Shown here: one piece after another, positions 51,838 through 58,998 of the stretch | How the letters are laid out: each line of letters begins with the position of its first letter | Position numbering within the stretch: position 1 is the first letter of the stretch | Origin: Temperatibacter sp965603205 | GTDB lineage: Bacteria; Pseudomonadota; Alphaproteobacteria; Sphingomonadales; Kordiimonadaceae | Assembly: GCA_965603205.1 (NCBI GenBank) | Contig: CBFDCC010000011.1 | Span: forward strand, 25,107-89,106 | Length of the DNA stretch: 64,000 nucleotides | Reading direction: 5' to 3' | The notes under the pieces: model-generated | Databases searched by the model: none | Told to the model about the DNA's origin: nothing | The model's input: only the letters and a program-made list of their open reading frames with translations | Translations under genes and position numbers: made by a program

Positions 51838-51925
51838 GGAAGACTGATGACCCGAACCGGTCTCGTTACAGCTGCTACCTTTCGGTCCTGACCGGATTAG
51901 CGAGTGATCCGCCCACCAGCCTCCC
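51838..51925 (-). ncRNA. ffs: Signal recognition particle RNA (4.5S-type)
   Basis: On the minus strand the SRP core GGTCAGGACCGAAAGGTAGC (about 51869-51896) matches the universally conserved asymmetric-loop/GNRA helix 8 region. The two ends pair over 9 bp (GGGAGGCTG with CAGTCTTCC, two G-U pairs), which sets the length at about 88-90 nt, normal for the bacterial short form. Ffh binds this RNA for co-translational membrane targeting. Position beside dnaX is common. A promoter lies directly upstream. Confidence 0.9.
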
Positions 51926-51931
51926 GCGCCC

Positions 51932-51960
51932 TAAATAGGCAGTTTACAAGACGGATGCAA
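51932..51960 (-). promoter_or_regulatory. Promoter of ffs
   Basis: On the minus strand TTGCAT (-35, 51960-51955), a 17-bp spacer and TATTTA (-10, 51937-51932) lead to the deduced RNA 5' end at 51925. Spacing and distance fit a sigma-70-type promoter. Confidence 0.65.
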
Positions 51961-52009
51961 GCCCCTTATGGTGCTTTTGATCACTATTTGTCCTTGAAAG
52001 ATCTATTTT

Positions 52010-52942
52010 ATGACCATTAATCGTTTTCCTGACCTTACCCAGACCGTTTTTACTGGCAATCCACTGGACAGAATGGATAACGTTCGCATGGATGGCGCTC
52101 AAATTGATGCATGGCTAGATAGTGATGATTCGCGCGTGATGATATTGCAGGATGGTCGCCCACTAGTGGATGAATATGGTGACCTCGCTTGGCTGCCTTT
52201 GCGCAAGTTGCGGTGGGTGCCGCTCATTGAACAAATTTTTCTCGGGCTAGACCGGCGCGCGGGCAAGGATCAAGCACGTTTTGCCGCCTGCGTTAGCGAA
52301 GGAGCAGAAGAAGCATTAAATGGTCACTTCACTGAGTTACGGGAAATGGCAACTGCCTATGGGCATGCCCACCCAGATTTAGCGATCATCGCCCAAGCCA
52401 AAAGCATGCTTACTTGGCACGAGAGCCACAGCCACTGCAGTAATTGTGGTGAAGCGCCTGAGATGGTGCGCGCGGGTTATGAGCGCAAATGTCAGAGCTG
52501 CGATACCAGCCACTTCCCCCGCACTGATCCCGTTGTTATCATGCTAGCCATCCACGAGGAAAGCGATAGCATCTTGGTAGGTAGGCCGCACCACTTACCT
52601 GAAAACCTCTATACTGCCTTAGCCGGATTCATGGAACCTGGCGAGCGGATAGAAGAGGCAGTGGCCAGAGAATTACATGAAGAATCAGGTGTTGAGGCCA
52701 CGCAGGTTAAATATATCGCCAGCCAACCTTGGCCTTATCCCAGCAGTTTAATGATTGGTTGCCATGCGTTAGTGGAAAGCCGTGATCTAGTGATGGACGC
52801 TGAAGAGCTGGCTGACCTAAAATGGATGAGCCGCAATGAGGCTGAAAAATCTTTTGCTGGTTTAGACCCAAACACAATCTTTCCACCTCAATTAGCCATC
52901 GCCCATCAGTTGGTCAGCGTTTGGTTAAACAAGTCAGATTAG
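52010..52942 (+). CDS. nudC: NAD(+) diphosphatase NudC
   Basis: 310 aa. The four-Cys zinc ribbon (HCSNCGEAPEMVRAGYERKCQSC) is followed by a Nudix box GFMEPGERIEEAVARELHEESGV (G-x5-E-x7-RE-x2-EE-x-G-V) and the NudC-specific SQPWPYPSSLMIGCHA. It hydrolyses NADH/NAD and can remove NAD caps from RNA 5' ends. The stop overlaps that of the convergent histidine kinase gene (TTAG). Confidence 0.95.
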   Translation: MTINRFPDLTQTVFTGNPLDRMDNVRMDGAQIDAWLDSDDSRVMILQDGRPLVDEYGDLAWLPLRKLRWVPLIEQIFLGLDRRAGKDQARFAACVSEGAEEALNGHFTELREMATAYGHAHPDLAIIAQAKSMLTWHESHSHCSNCGEAPEMVRAGYERKCQSCDTSHFPRTDPVVIMLAIHEESDSILVGRPHHLPENLYTALAGFMEPGERIEEAVARELHEESGVEATQVKYIASQPWPYPSSLMIGCHALVESRDLVMDAEELADLKWMSRNEAEKSFAGLDPNTIFPPQLAIAHQLVSVWLNKSD

Positions 52943-54540
52943 ATCATGAAATTTTCTTCTACGCCTGTTTCATCTTTAATACGCGTATTAGGGAAAGTAA
53001 CTGTCATCGTTGTTCCCTCGCCAAGACCGCTTTCAATTACAAATGTGCCGTCATAATTTTCCACGATAGACTTCACCAAGGCGAGCCCTAACCCCGTACC
53101 TTCATGTGACTTGGCTAAATTTCCATCAACTTGCCAAAATGCCTCAGTGAGTTTACTTATATTTTCTGATTTTATACCAATACCATTATCTTCAACCACT
53201 ATTAATAAATCTCTATTCGGATTGAGCCTAACATTAAGGGAGACCTTCCCGTCTGCTTGCGTGAATTTAACAGCATTTCCCAGTAAATTAATGAGTATCT
53301 TTTTAAACTCTATTTCATCAGCTAGTAAGGTTGCGCCAGCTACATCTACATTAAATTCTGTGGTTATATTTTTTTCTTGGGCTTGTTGGCGTATAACAGA
53401 CTTTATATCATCAATAGTCTGCTTAATATCAACATCACTATCGGGGATTTGTAATTTACCAGCCTCAACTTTAGACAGCTCAAGAATACTATTGATCACT
53501 TTGAGCAAATACTGACCACTGGTGTGAATATCATTGGCATATTCCCTATAAATGTCATTTGACTTAATTGGGCCTACCATTTCATTACGCATAACATCTG
53601 AAAAGCCGATAATTGCATTTAGCGGCGTTCTAAGTTCATGGCTCATATTGGCTAAAAAGTCAGACTTGGCCTGATTAGCTACTTCCGCGTTTTTGCGCAG
53701 CTTATTCAAATGCTGCTCAATTTTAATATCTTCTGAGATATCTTGCAGCACTACAGTGAATATTTTACTACCATCCTCAAATTCTACTTTTGTTAATGTT
53801 CCTTTAGCTGGAAATTCAGACCCATCTTTATGTAAGCCATATAATTTACCTCTATTAGCCATCAATTGAATTGGTTTATTTCCTCGTTCAAAGCCTTTGA
53901 CCTGCGATGGATGCTTAGCTCTAAATCGTTCAGGCAACAAGTTTATTAAGGGTTTTCCCAAAACTTCACTGGCACGATACCCAAAAATTTCCTTAGCCTT
54001 TTTGTTGATAAAGATAATATTTTGATCAGGATCAATACTTAAAACAGCCTCAGATAACAGATTAAAGGTTTTGGAATATTGTAGTTCAGATAATCTTAAC
54101 TTCGCCTCCAATTCGCGCTGCTTTTGGATTTGCTCTTTAAAAACCAGAAGAGCCCGCGACATATCACCAATTTCATCACCTGAATTAGGGGTGTTGATCC
54201 ATACATCATCATTAGCTTCAGTAAGTGAGCGCGTATTAGACACCATATTGCGAAGAGGGGAAACCAAGCGCCAATATACATACCCTAACAGGCCTCCCAA
54301 AAAAATAATGGCCGCAGCAACTGCATAATAATAAAATCTCGACAATGATGTTACTAAGCGACTAGCTACCTCTGGCGCTAGCTGATCCGAGGCACTCATT
54401 ATTATATGATGAAGTTGGCTTTCAAAGTTATTGAAGAAAAAATACAGCACCAAACTATAGATAACTGCAAATGATAAACCGATCGCCAGCAAGCGATAGA
54501 CTATACTATTATACCAAAGTTGTTTTCTTTTTGATGTCAT
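52939..54540 (-). CDS. Membrane sensor histidine kinase
   Basis: 533 aa. Two membrane spans (about 13-34 and 63-86) flank a small extracytoplasmic loop; then a HAMP-like linker (about 87-140), a PAS domain (about 165-285; LLSEAVLSIDPDQNIIFINKKAKEIFG), HisKA with FLANMSHELRTPLNAIIGFSDVM (phospho-His about 305) and an HATPase domain with VEDNGIGI and EGTGLGLALVKSIVENYDG. The start is ATG at 54540 or in-frame GTG at 54555. No response regulator is adjacent. A 47-codon frame ends 4 nt upstream. Confidence 0.92.
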   Translation of the reverse strand: MTSKRKQLWYNSIVYRLLAIGLSFAVIYSLVLYFFFNNFESQLHHIIMSASDQLAPEVASRLVTSLSRFYYYAVAAAIIFLGGLLGYVYWRLVSPLRNMVSNTRSLTEANDDVWINTPNSGDEIGDMSRALLVFKEQIQKQRELEAKLRLSELQYSKTFNLLSEAVLSIDPDQNIIFINKKAKEIFGYRASEVLGKPLINLLPERFRAKHPSQVKGFERGNKPIQLMANRGKLYGLHKDGSEFPAKGTLTKVEFEDGSKIFTVVLQDISEDIKIEQHLNKLRKNAEVANQAKSDFLANMSHELRTPLNAIIGFSDVMRNEMVGPIKSNDIYREYANDIHTSGQYLLKVINSILELSKVEAGKLQIPDSDVDIKQTIDDIKSVIRQQAQEKNITTEFNVDVAGATLLADEIEFKKILINLLGNAVKFTQADGKVSLNVRLNPNRDLLIVVEDNGIGIKSENISKLTEAFWQVDGNLAKSHEGTGLGLALVKSIVENYDGTFVIESGLGEGTTMTVTFPNTRIKDETGVEENFMI

Positions 54541-54544
54541 ACGA

Positions 54545-54688
54545 TTATTTATCACTTACTCTAGAAGAGGCAAAATATAACCGCTGCGGCACAATAAAAA
54601 ACCACAAGGCCTTACCTTCAAAATAAATACTGAAAAACGCGAACAAAAGAATATTTGACCAGCTTTGCGACGAATAATTTTGAATCAT
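54545..54688 (-). CDS. Candidate small membrane protein, 47 aa, just before the histidine kinase
   Basis: On the minus strand a 47-codon frame (MIQNYSSQSWSNILLFAFF...) has a strong purine-rich leader: GGGGGTGG then GAG about 5 nt before the ATG. The product has a hydrophobic middle (ILLFAFFSIYF, then LWFFIVPQRLYF) that could be one membrane span or an amphipathic helix. Its stop is 4 nt before the kinase ATG, so it might be translationally coupled or act as a leader. The family is unknown; chance occurrence cannot be excluded. Confidence 0.4.
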   Translation of the reverse strand: MIQNYSSQSWSNILLFAFFSIYFEGKALWFFIVPQRLYFASSRVSDK

Positions 54689-54785
54689 TTTACTCACCAC
54701 CCCCTACAACAAGTATTTGTATAGTATTCAAGTTACGGCAGAAAATATCAAGTATAAAATATAAATATGTATATTATATGTAACA

Positions 54786-55493
54786 TTAACCCAATATATC
54801 CTCTACAAATTTAGGCACCAAATCACCTGCTTTGCCATGCCGCGTTTCTGCAAACATGCTAGCACCTTCGCTAGGCTCTAAGTTAATCTCTACAGTATGA
54901 GCATGGCCTAATGATCGCACATGACTGACAAAACCAGCCGCTGGATAAACATTGCCGCTCGTGCCAATAGAGATAAATAAATCACAGGTATCTAGGGCGT
55001 CGTAAATACGCTCCATCTCAAGAGGCATTTCACCAAACCAAACGATATGAGGCCTAAGTGCGGGCGCCCTCCCACAAGATGGGCATTTGGTCTGTTGATC
55101 ACATTCATCTAGCCACGCATGTATCACACCGCATTTTTCACATCTAATTTTTCTCAGTTCGCCATGCATGTGGATGACTGTTGACGCACCTCCAACCTCA
55201 TGTAGGTCATCAACATTTTGTGTAATAATTGTAACAGCGCCCCTATGTTTTTCTTGCAATTTCCCTAAGGCTTCATGCGCAGAATTAGGCTTAACGTCAT
55301 AAAGCTGGGCACGGCGCGCGTTATAAAAACGTTGAACGAGGTCAGGGTCACGATTGAAGGCTTCAGGCGTTGCCACATCCTCGATACGGTGCTGAGCCCA
55401 CAACCCACCCTCATCACGAAATGTCCCAATACCAGATTCAGCCGATATGCCAGCCCCAGTTAAAATTACAATATTTGAATATATATTATACAT
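54786..55493 (-). CDS. cobB: NAD-dependent protein deacylase (sirtuin, CobB type)
   Basis: 235 aa, class III sirtuin. NAD-binding GAGISAESGIGTFRDEGGLW, catalytic TQNVDDLHEVGG, zinc ligands CEKC ... CPSC, and IVWFGEMP are all present. The acyl-pocket Tyr-x-x-Arg (FYNARR) is the class III signature for succinyl/malonyl lysine removal, so desuccinylase activity is plausible. The start at 55493 (MYNIYSNIV) has GGTGG about 7 nt upstream; an open extension of 33 codons is not supported. Divergent from the LMW-PTP gene across 97 bp. Confidence 0.95.
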   Translation of the reverse strand: MYNIYSNIVILTGAGISAESGIGTFRDEGGLWAQHRIEDVATPEAFNRDPDLVQRFYNARRAQLYDVKPNSAHEALGKLQEKHRGAVTIITQNVDDLHEVGGASTVIHMHGELRKIRCEKCGVIHAWLDECDQQTKCPSCGRAPALRPHIVWFGEMPLEMERIYDALDTCDLFISIGTSGNVYPAAGFVSHVRSLGHAHTVEINLEPSEGASMFAETRHGKAGDLVPKFVEDILG

Positions 55494-55590
55494 AATACAC
55501 CACCCCCCTTTCCTTATGGGTTTTTTTAGTCTAAAATACAAGCAAGGACAATGACTTAGTATGCTAAAAGTATAGAAAAACACGTATAAC

Positions 55591-56064
55591 ATGATTTCAG
55601 TTCTATTTGTATGTATGGGAAATATTTGTAGATCACCAATGGCAGAGGGTGCATTCCGCTCTGCTGTAGCGTCGGCAAACCTTCAAGGTAAGTATATAAT
55701 TGATAGCGCGGGTACGCTTGGGTATCACGCTGGCTCTGCGCCTGATCCTCGTTCTATTGCGGCGGCAAGCGCGCAAGATATTGATATTACAACCCAACAA
55801 TGCCGCAAACTAACTGATGAGGATTTTGAGAAATTTGATCATATCTTAGTAATGGATCGTGACAATTTGAGCGAACTGCAGGAGAAATGCCCTAGTGAAT
55901 TTCATCATCGCATTATGCTATTCTTGCCCTTTATTGAGAATTCTCCTCTTAAGGAAATGCCTGACCCCTATTATGGTAAACCCCAAGACTTTGAACGCTG
56001 CATGACTGTCGCAACAAAAGCAGCGTCGGGCTTGTTAAGCTCCATAGAAGAAAAGAAAATTTAA
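55591..56064 (+). CDS. Low-molecular-weight protein-tyrosine-phosphatase family protein
   Basis: 157 aa. The phosphatase loop is CMGNICRS at residues 8-15 (C-x5-R-S) and the general acid Asp is in MPDPYYG. It is a cysteine-based phosphatase. The following gene (4 bp gap) is a fructosamine-kinase homologue, so a protein-deglycation substrate (a ribulosamine-type sugar phosphate) is an alternative to phosphotyrosine. I recall that bacterial LMW-PTPs adjacent to such kinases have been reported to have this activity. Confidence 0.92.
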   Translation: MISVLFVCMGNICRSPMAEGAFRSAVASANLQGKYIIDSAGTLGYHAGSAPDPRSIAAASAQDIDITTQQCRKLTDEDFEKFDHILVMDRDNLSELQEKCPSEFHHRIMLFLPFIENSPLKEMPDPYYGKPQDFERCMTVATKAASGLLSSIEEKKI

Positions 56065-56071
56065 AATCGTG

Positions 56072-56929
56072 ATGAATGTTAATAAAATAATTGCTGATAA
56101 CACTGGTAATCGGGTTGCATCCACAACAGGTATTGGCGGCAACTCTAGTATGGTTACCTCGCTTGTTGTGCTAGAGGATGGGCGTAAGTTTCTCACTAAA
56201 GTTACTAAGCCAGGGCAAAGTGACGAAACCGGCAATGTTGCCTCGATGTTTAAACACATCCATGAAAATAGTAAGTTGCCCGTACCAGAGATTATTCTCC
56301 AATTCGATAATCTGCTTGTTCTAGAATATATTTCACACCAACAGGGTGGGCTTGCAATTGAGGCACAACCAGACGCTGCGAGACATATAGCAGGATTACA
56401 TAACGCTACATCCGACTTTTATGGCTATGAAATTGATAATAACGTAGGCCAAGTTATCCAACCCAATACGGTGACGATGAACTGGTCGGAATTTTATGGA
56501 ACACACCGCCTGCTTTTCGGTGTCAATCTGTGTATTGAAGCAGGGAAAATGCCAAAACGCATGTTGAACCGTTTTAAAAACCTTATTGACACATTACCCA
56601 TGTTAATTCCTTTTGACACGATGCCCAGTTTACTTCACGGCAATCTGGAAAGGCATAATATACTCTGTGATGGTGATAAAGTTGTCTGCTTTGCTGATCC
56701 CGGTCTGTATTATGGACACGCTGAACTTGATATTGCTTTCATGCTGGTGGAGGGGAAATTATCCCCTGAATTTTATGGAGCGTACAATGAGGTTCGTCCC
56801 TTAGATAAAGAATTTCATGAAGAGCGCAAATGGCTCTATTTCTTATGGCCCTTGCTATTACAAGCTCGTATACATGGCGGTGATTTCGTTAAATACATTG
56901 ATGCTGCGTTAACTAAATTGCACGTTTAA
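56072..56929 (+). CDS. Fructosamine/ketosamine kinase-family protein with altered catalytic Asp
   Basis: 285 aa, aminoglycoside-phosphotransferase/fructosamine-kinase fold. GGNSSMVTSLVVLEDGRKFLTK is the nucleotide-binding start; the C-lobe has SLLHGNLERHNIL, where the family's catalytic HGD is HGN, then ADPGLYYGHAELDIAFM, where DPxxYYGHxExDxAM is diagnostic for fructosamine kinases. The Asp to Asn change could disable phosphotransfer or indicate a variant mechanism. Starts 7 nt after the LMW-PTP stop (ATG 56072; GTG at 56069 possible). Confidence 0.8.
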   Translation: MNVNKIIADNTGNRVASTTGIGGNSSMVTSLVVLEDGRKFLTKVTKPGQSDETGNVASMFKHIHENSKLPVPEIILQFDNLLVLEYISHQQGGLAIEAQPDAARHIAGLHNATSDFYGYEIDNNVGQVIQPNTVTMNWSEFYGTHRLLFGVNLCIEAGKMPKRMLNRFKNLIDTLPMLIPFDTMPSLLHGNLERHNILCDGDKVVCFADPGLYYGHAELDIAFMLVEGKLSPEFYGAYNEVRPLDKEFHEERKWLYFLWPLLLQARIHGGDFVKYIDAALTKLHV

Positions 56930-56937
56930 AGGTTGGC

Positions 56938-57495
56938 TTATACATTACTATCAATGCCAAAACGTGCTTCAGCAGTATAATAAGCCCGATCACTGGTGAG
57001 GTAGCTTGAAAATAATGTAAAGTGGCTAACTTCAAAGACTGGCGATCTGTATGATTGATTAGCCTGCATCCATGCCTCTATGCGCGCCTTTGCCTGGTTA
57101 CTAAATCTAGCCAGCGTTACATGAGGCTTAAACTTGCGTTGATCTACTGTAATACGCTCTGGCGCATCTACCATTGCCAGTTGGCGCATCACCTTGTCAT
57201 GCAGATGATTAATAGCGCCATAGTTTGTCGTACGTGCATGTAAGTTACGCGGCTGATAAGAAGTGCCAAATAAATCCACGCCATCTAAGCACATCTCAAA
57301 AGGGGCAAAGTCTATCGATGCTAGGCCGCCAATAATTTCTTCCATCGTGCTAGGGGAGACATCACCAATAAAAGCAAGGGTGATGTGTAATTGATCATCA
57401 CGCTGCCAATATGCGCCCTCCACCCCGCTACGGGGGATAACAAGCGATTGTTTAACCTCATCAGGCAATTCAAGTCCAACAAACAATCTGAGCAT
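56938..57495 (-). CDS. thpR: RNA 2',3'-cyclic phosphodiesterase (2'-5' RNA ligase family)
   Basis: 185 aa. The two catalytic H-x-T/S motifs are present: HITLAFIGD (about 37-45) and HVTLARF (about 126-132), and the N-terminal LRLFVGLELPDEVK is typical. It opens or ligates RNA 2',3'-cyclic phosphates; the biological role is unsettled. It starts 14 bp from the tesA stop on the same strand. Confidence 0.93.
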   Translation of the reverse strand: MLRLFVGLELPDEVKQSLVIPRSGVEGAYWQRDDQLHITLAFIGDVSPSTMEEIIGGLASIDFAPFEMCLDGVDLFGTSYQPRNLHARTTNYGAINHLHDKVMRQLAMVDAPERITVDQRKFKPHVTLARFSNQAKARIEAWMQANQSYRSPVFEVSHFTLFSSYLTSDRAYYTAEARFGIDSNV

Positions 57496-57509
57496 ACTTG
57501 CCTCCTGAC

Positions 57510-58184
57510 TTACTTATTTAACACCGATGATACCACAGGACCTAGACGGTTTATAATAACATCCACACCCTTTTTATTAGGGTGAATGCCGTCGCCTTGA
57601 TTTAGCGATGGGTCCGCTGCAACACCATCAAGAAAAAACGGATAGAGCTTTACAGCATATTGAGTTGCCACATCACTGAATATACTATTGAAACTCTCAG
57701 CGTAATCTGGCCCTAAATTAGGCGGCGCTATCATGCCCGCCACCAGCACAGACACCCCTTTTGCGCGCAGAGATTTCACTATAGCAAATATATTGTCGCG
57801 GGTGATAGCTGGATCAATACCGCGCAAACCATCATTCGCCCCAAGCTCGACAATCACCAGATCAGGCTTGCCGCCTTTAATAGGTGCCAGCGCCCAATCT
57901 AAGCGTGAACGACCACCCGAAGATGTATCTCCAGACACACCTGCATTGACCACATCAACGCTGGCATGGCCATTTTCCCGCAGCCAAACTTGCAATCGAT
58001 CGGTAAACCCTTCGCCCGGCCCGAGACCATACCCCGCAGTTAGACTGTCACCAAAGGCAATGATCTTAACTCTGTTATTTATGTCATCTGTAGCAAAAAG
58101 CGCACTATTCATCGCAAAAACGAACAAAAGAAGGAAAAATAGCCTAGATAACGTATAATTGACCGTGGAGATATTGATATTCAT
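57510..58184 (-). CDS. tesA: Periplasmic GDSL esterase/arylesterase (TesA-like)
   Basis: 224 aa. Signal peptide (hydrophobic to about residue 25), then SGNH/GDSL blocks: I in IIAFGDSLTAGYG, II in NAGVSGDTSSGG, III in VELGANDGLRG, and V in GDGIHPNKKGVD. Members hydrolyse esters and acyl-CoA thioesters in the periplasm. The start at 58184 has GAGGA 8 nt upstream; further upstream Mets are without support. Divergent from ybbA-type ABC genes, as tesA-ybbA in E. coli. Confidence 0.92.
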   Translation of the reverse strand: MNINISTVNYTLSRLFFLLLFVFAMNSALFATDDINNRVKIIAFGDSLTAGYGLGPGEGFTDRLQVWLRENGHASVDVVNAGVSGDTSSGGRSRLDWALAPIKGGKPDLVIVELGANDGLRGIDPAITRDNIFAIVKSLRAKGVSVLVAGMIAPPNLGPDYAESFNSIFSDVATQYAVKLYPFFLDGVAADPSLNQGDGIHPNKKGVDVIINRLGPVVSSVLNK

Positions 58185-58260
58185 AGATGTAATCCTCATA
58201 TTCACTTCTAAGCAGCGAGCAATACCCAATATAAGTATAAAATAAAAGGCAACAACCACC

Positions 58261-58998
58261 ATGGGTCAAAATAATAGTATCATCAATTTAAAAGATGTCA
58301 GCCTCACACTTTCCTCAGGTGCTGGTCCCGTCAATATTCTTAAGTCATTATCTTTAGATATTAAAAAGGGCGAAACTGTGGGTATCGTCGGCCCATCAGG
58401 ATCAGGCAAATCATCACTGATGAGCCTCATGACGGGATTAGAACAAGCAACATCGGGCGCGGTTACTGTCGACGGTCTGGGGCTAGACGGTCAAGATGAA
58501 GACACGCTTGCTCGTCACCGTCTTAGTCGTATTGGCATTGTTATGCAGGCATTTCATCTGATCCCAACCATGACTGCCATCGAGAATGTTGCAGTACCAT
58601 TAGAGCTGGCAGGGGTTAATGATGCCTTTGACATTGCAGCCAAAGAATTAGACGCGGTAGGTCTTGCCCACCGTATGGATCATTATCCAGCGCAACTATC
58701 TGGCGGCGAGCAACAACGCGTGGCACTGGCCCGCGCACTAGCCCCACAACCCGCCATATTATTTGGCGATGAGCCAACAGGCAACCTAGATAGCAGCACT
58801 GGTCACACCATCATTGATCTGATTTTTGATCTGGCTAAAAGCCGTAACAGCACCCTAGTAATCGTCACCCATGACCCCGCGCTGGCTGATAAATGCGACC
58901 GTGTTGTTTCCATGTCGGACGGCCTAATCGTCGATGACACAGGAAACACCAGCGATGTACCAGCGGGCAACCCTGTACAGGCGAGTTTAAACCCATGA
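58261..58998 (+). CDS. YbbA-like ABC transporter ATP-binding protein
   Basis: 245 aa, MacB/LolD class. Walker A GPSGSGKSSLMSL (about 44-56), signature LSGGEQQRVALARALAP, Walker B AILFGDEPTGNLD. It powers the large FtsX-like permease that follows, sharing a 4-nt ATGA overlap. It starts 76 bp from the tesA start across a divergent region. The pair's substrate is unknown; YbbA-YbbP in E. coli is likewise poorly defined. Confidence 0.93.
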   Translation: MGQNNSIINLKDVSLTLSSGAGPVNILKSLSLDIKKGETVGIVGPSGSGKSSLMSLMTGLEQATSGAVTVDGLGLDGQDEDTLARHRLSRIGIVMQAFHLIPTMTAIENVAVPLELAGVNDAFDIAAKELDAVGLAHRMDHYPAQLSGGEQQRVALARALAPQPAILFGDEPTGNLDSSTGHTIIDLIFDLAKSRNSTLVIVTHDPALADKCDRVVSMSDGLIVDDTGNTSDVPAGNPVQASLNP

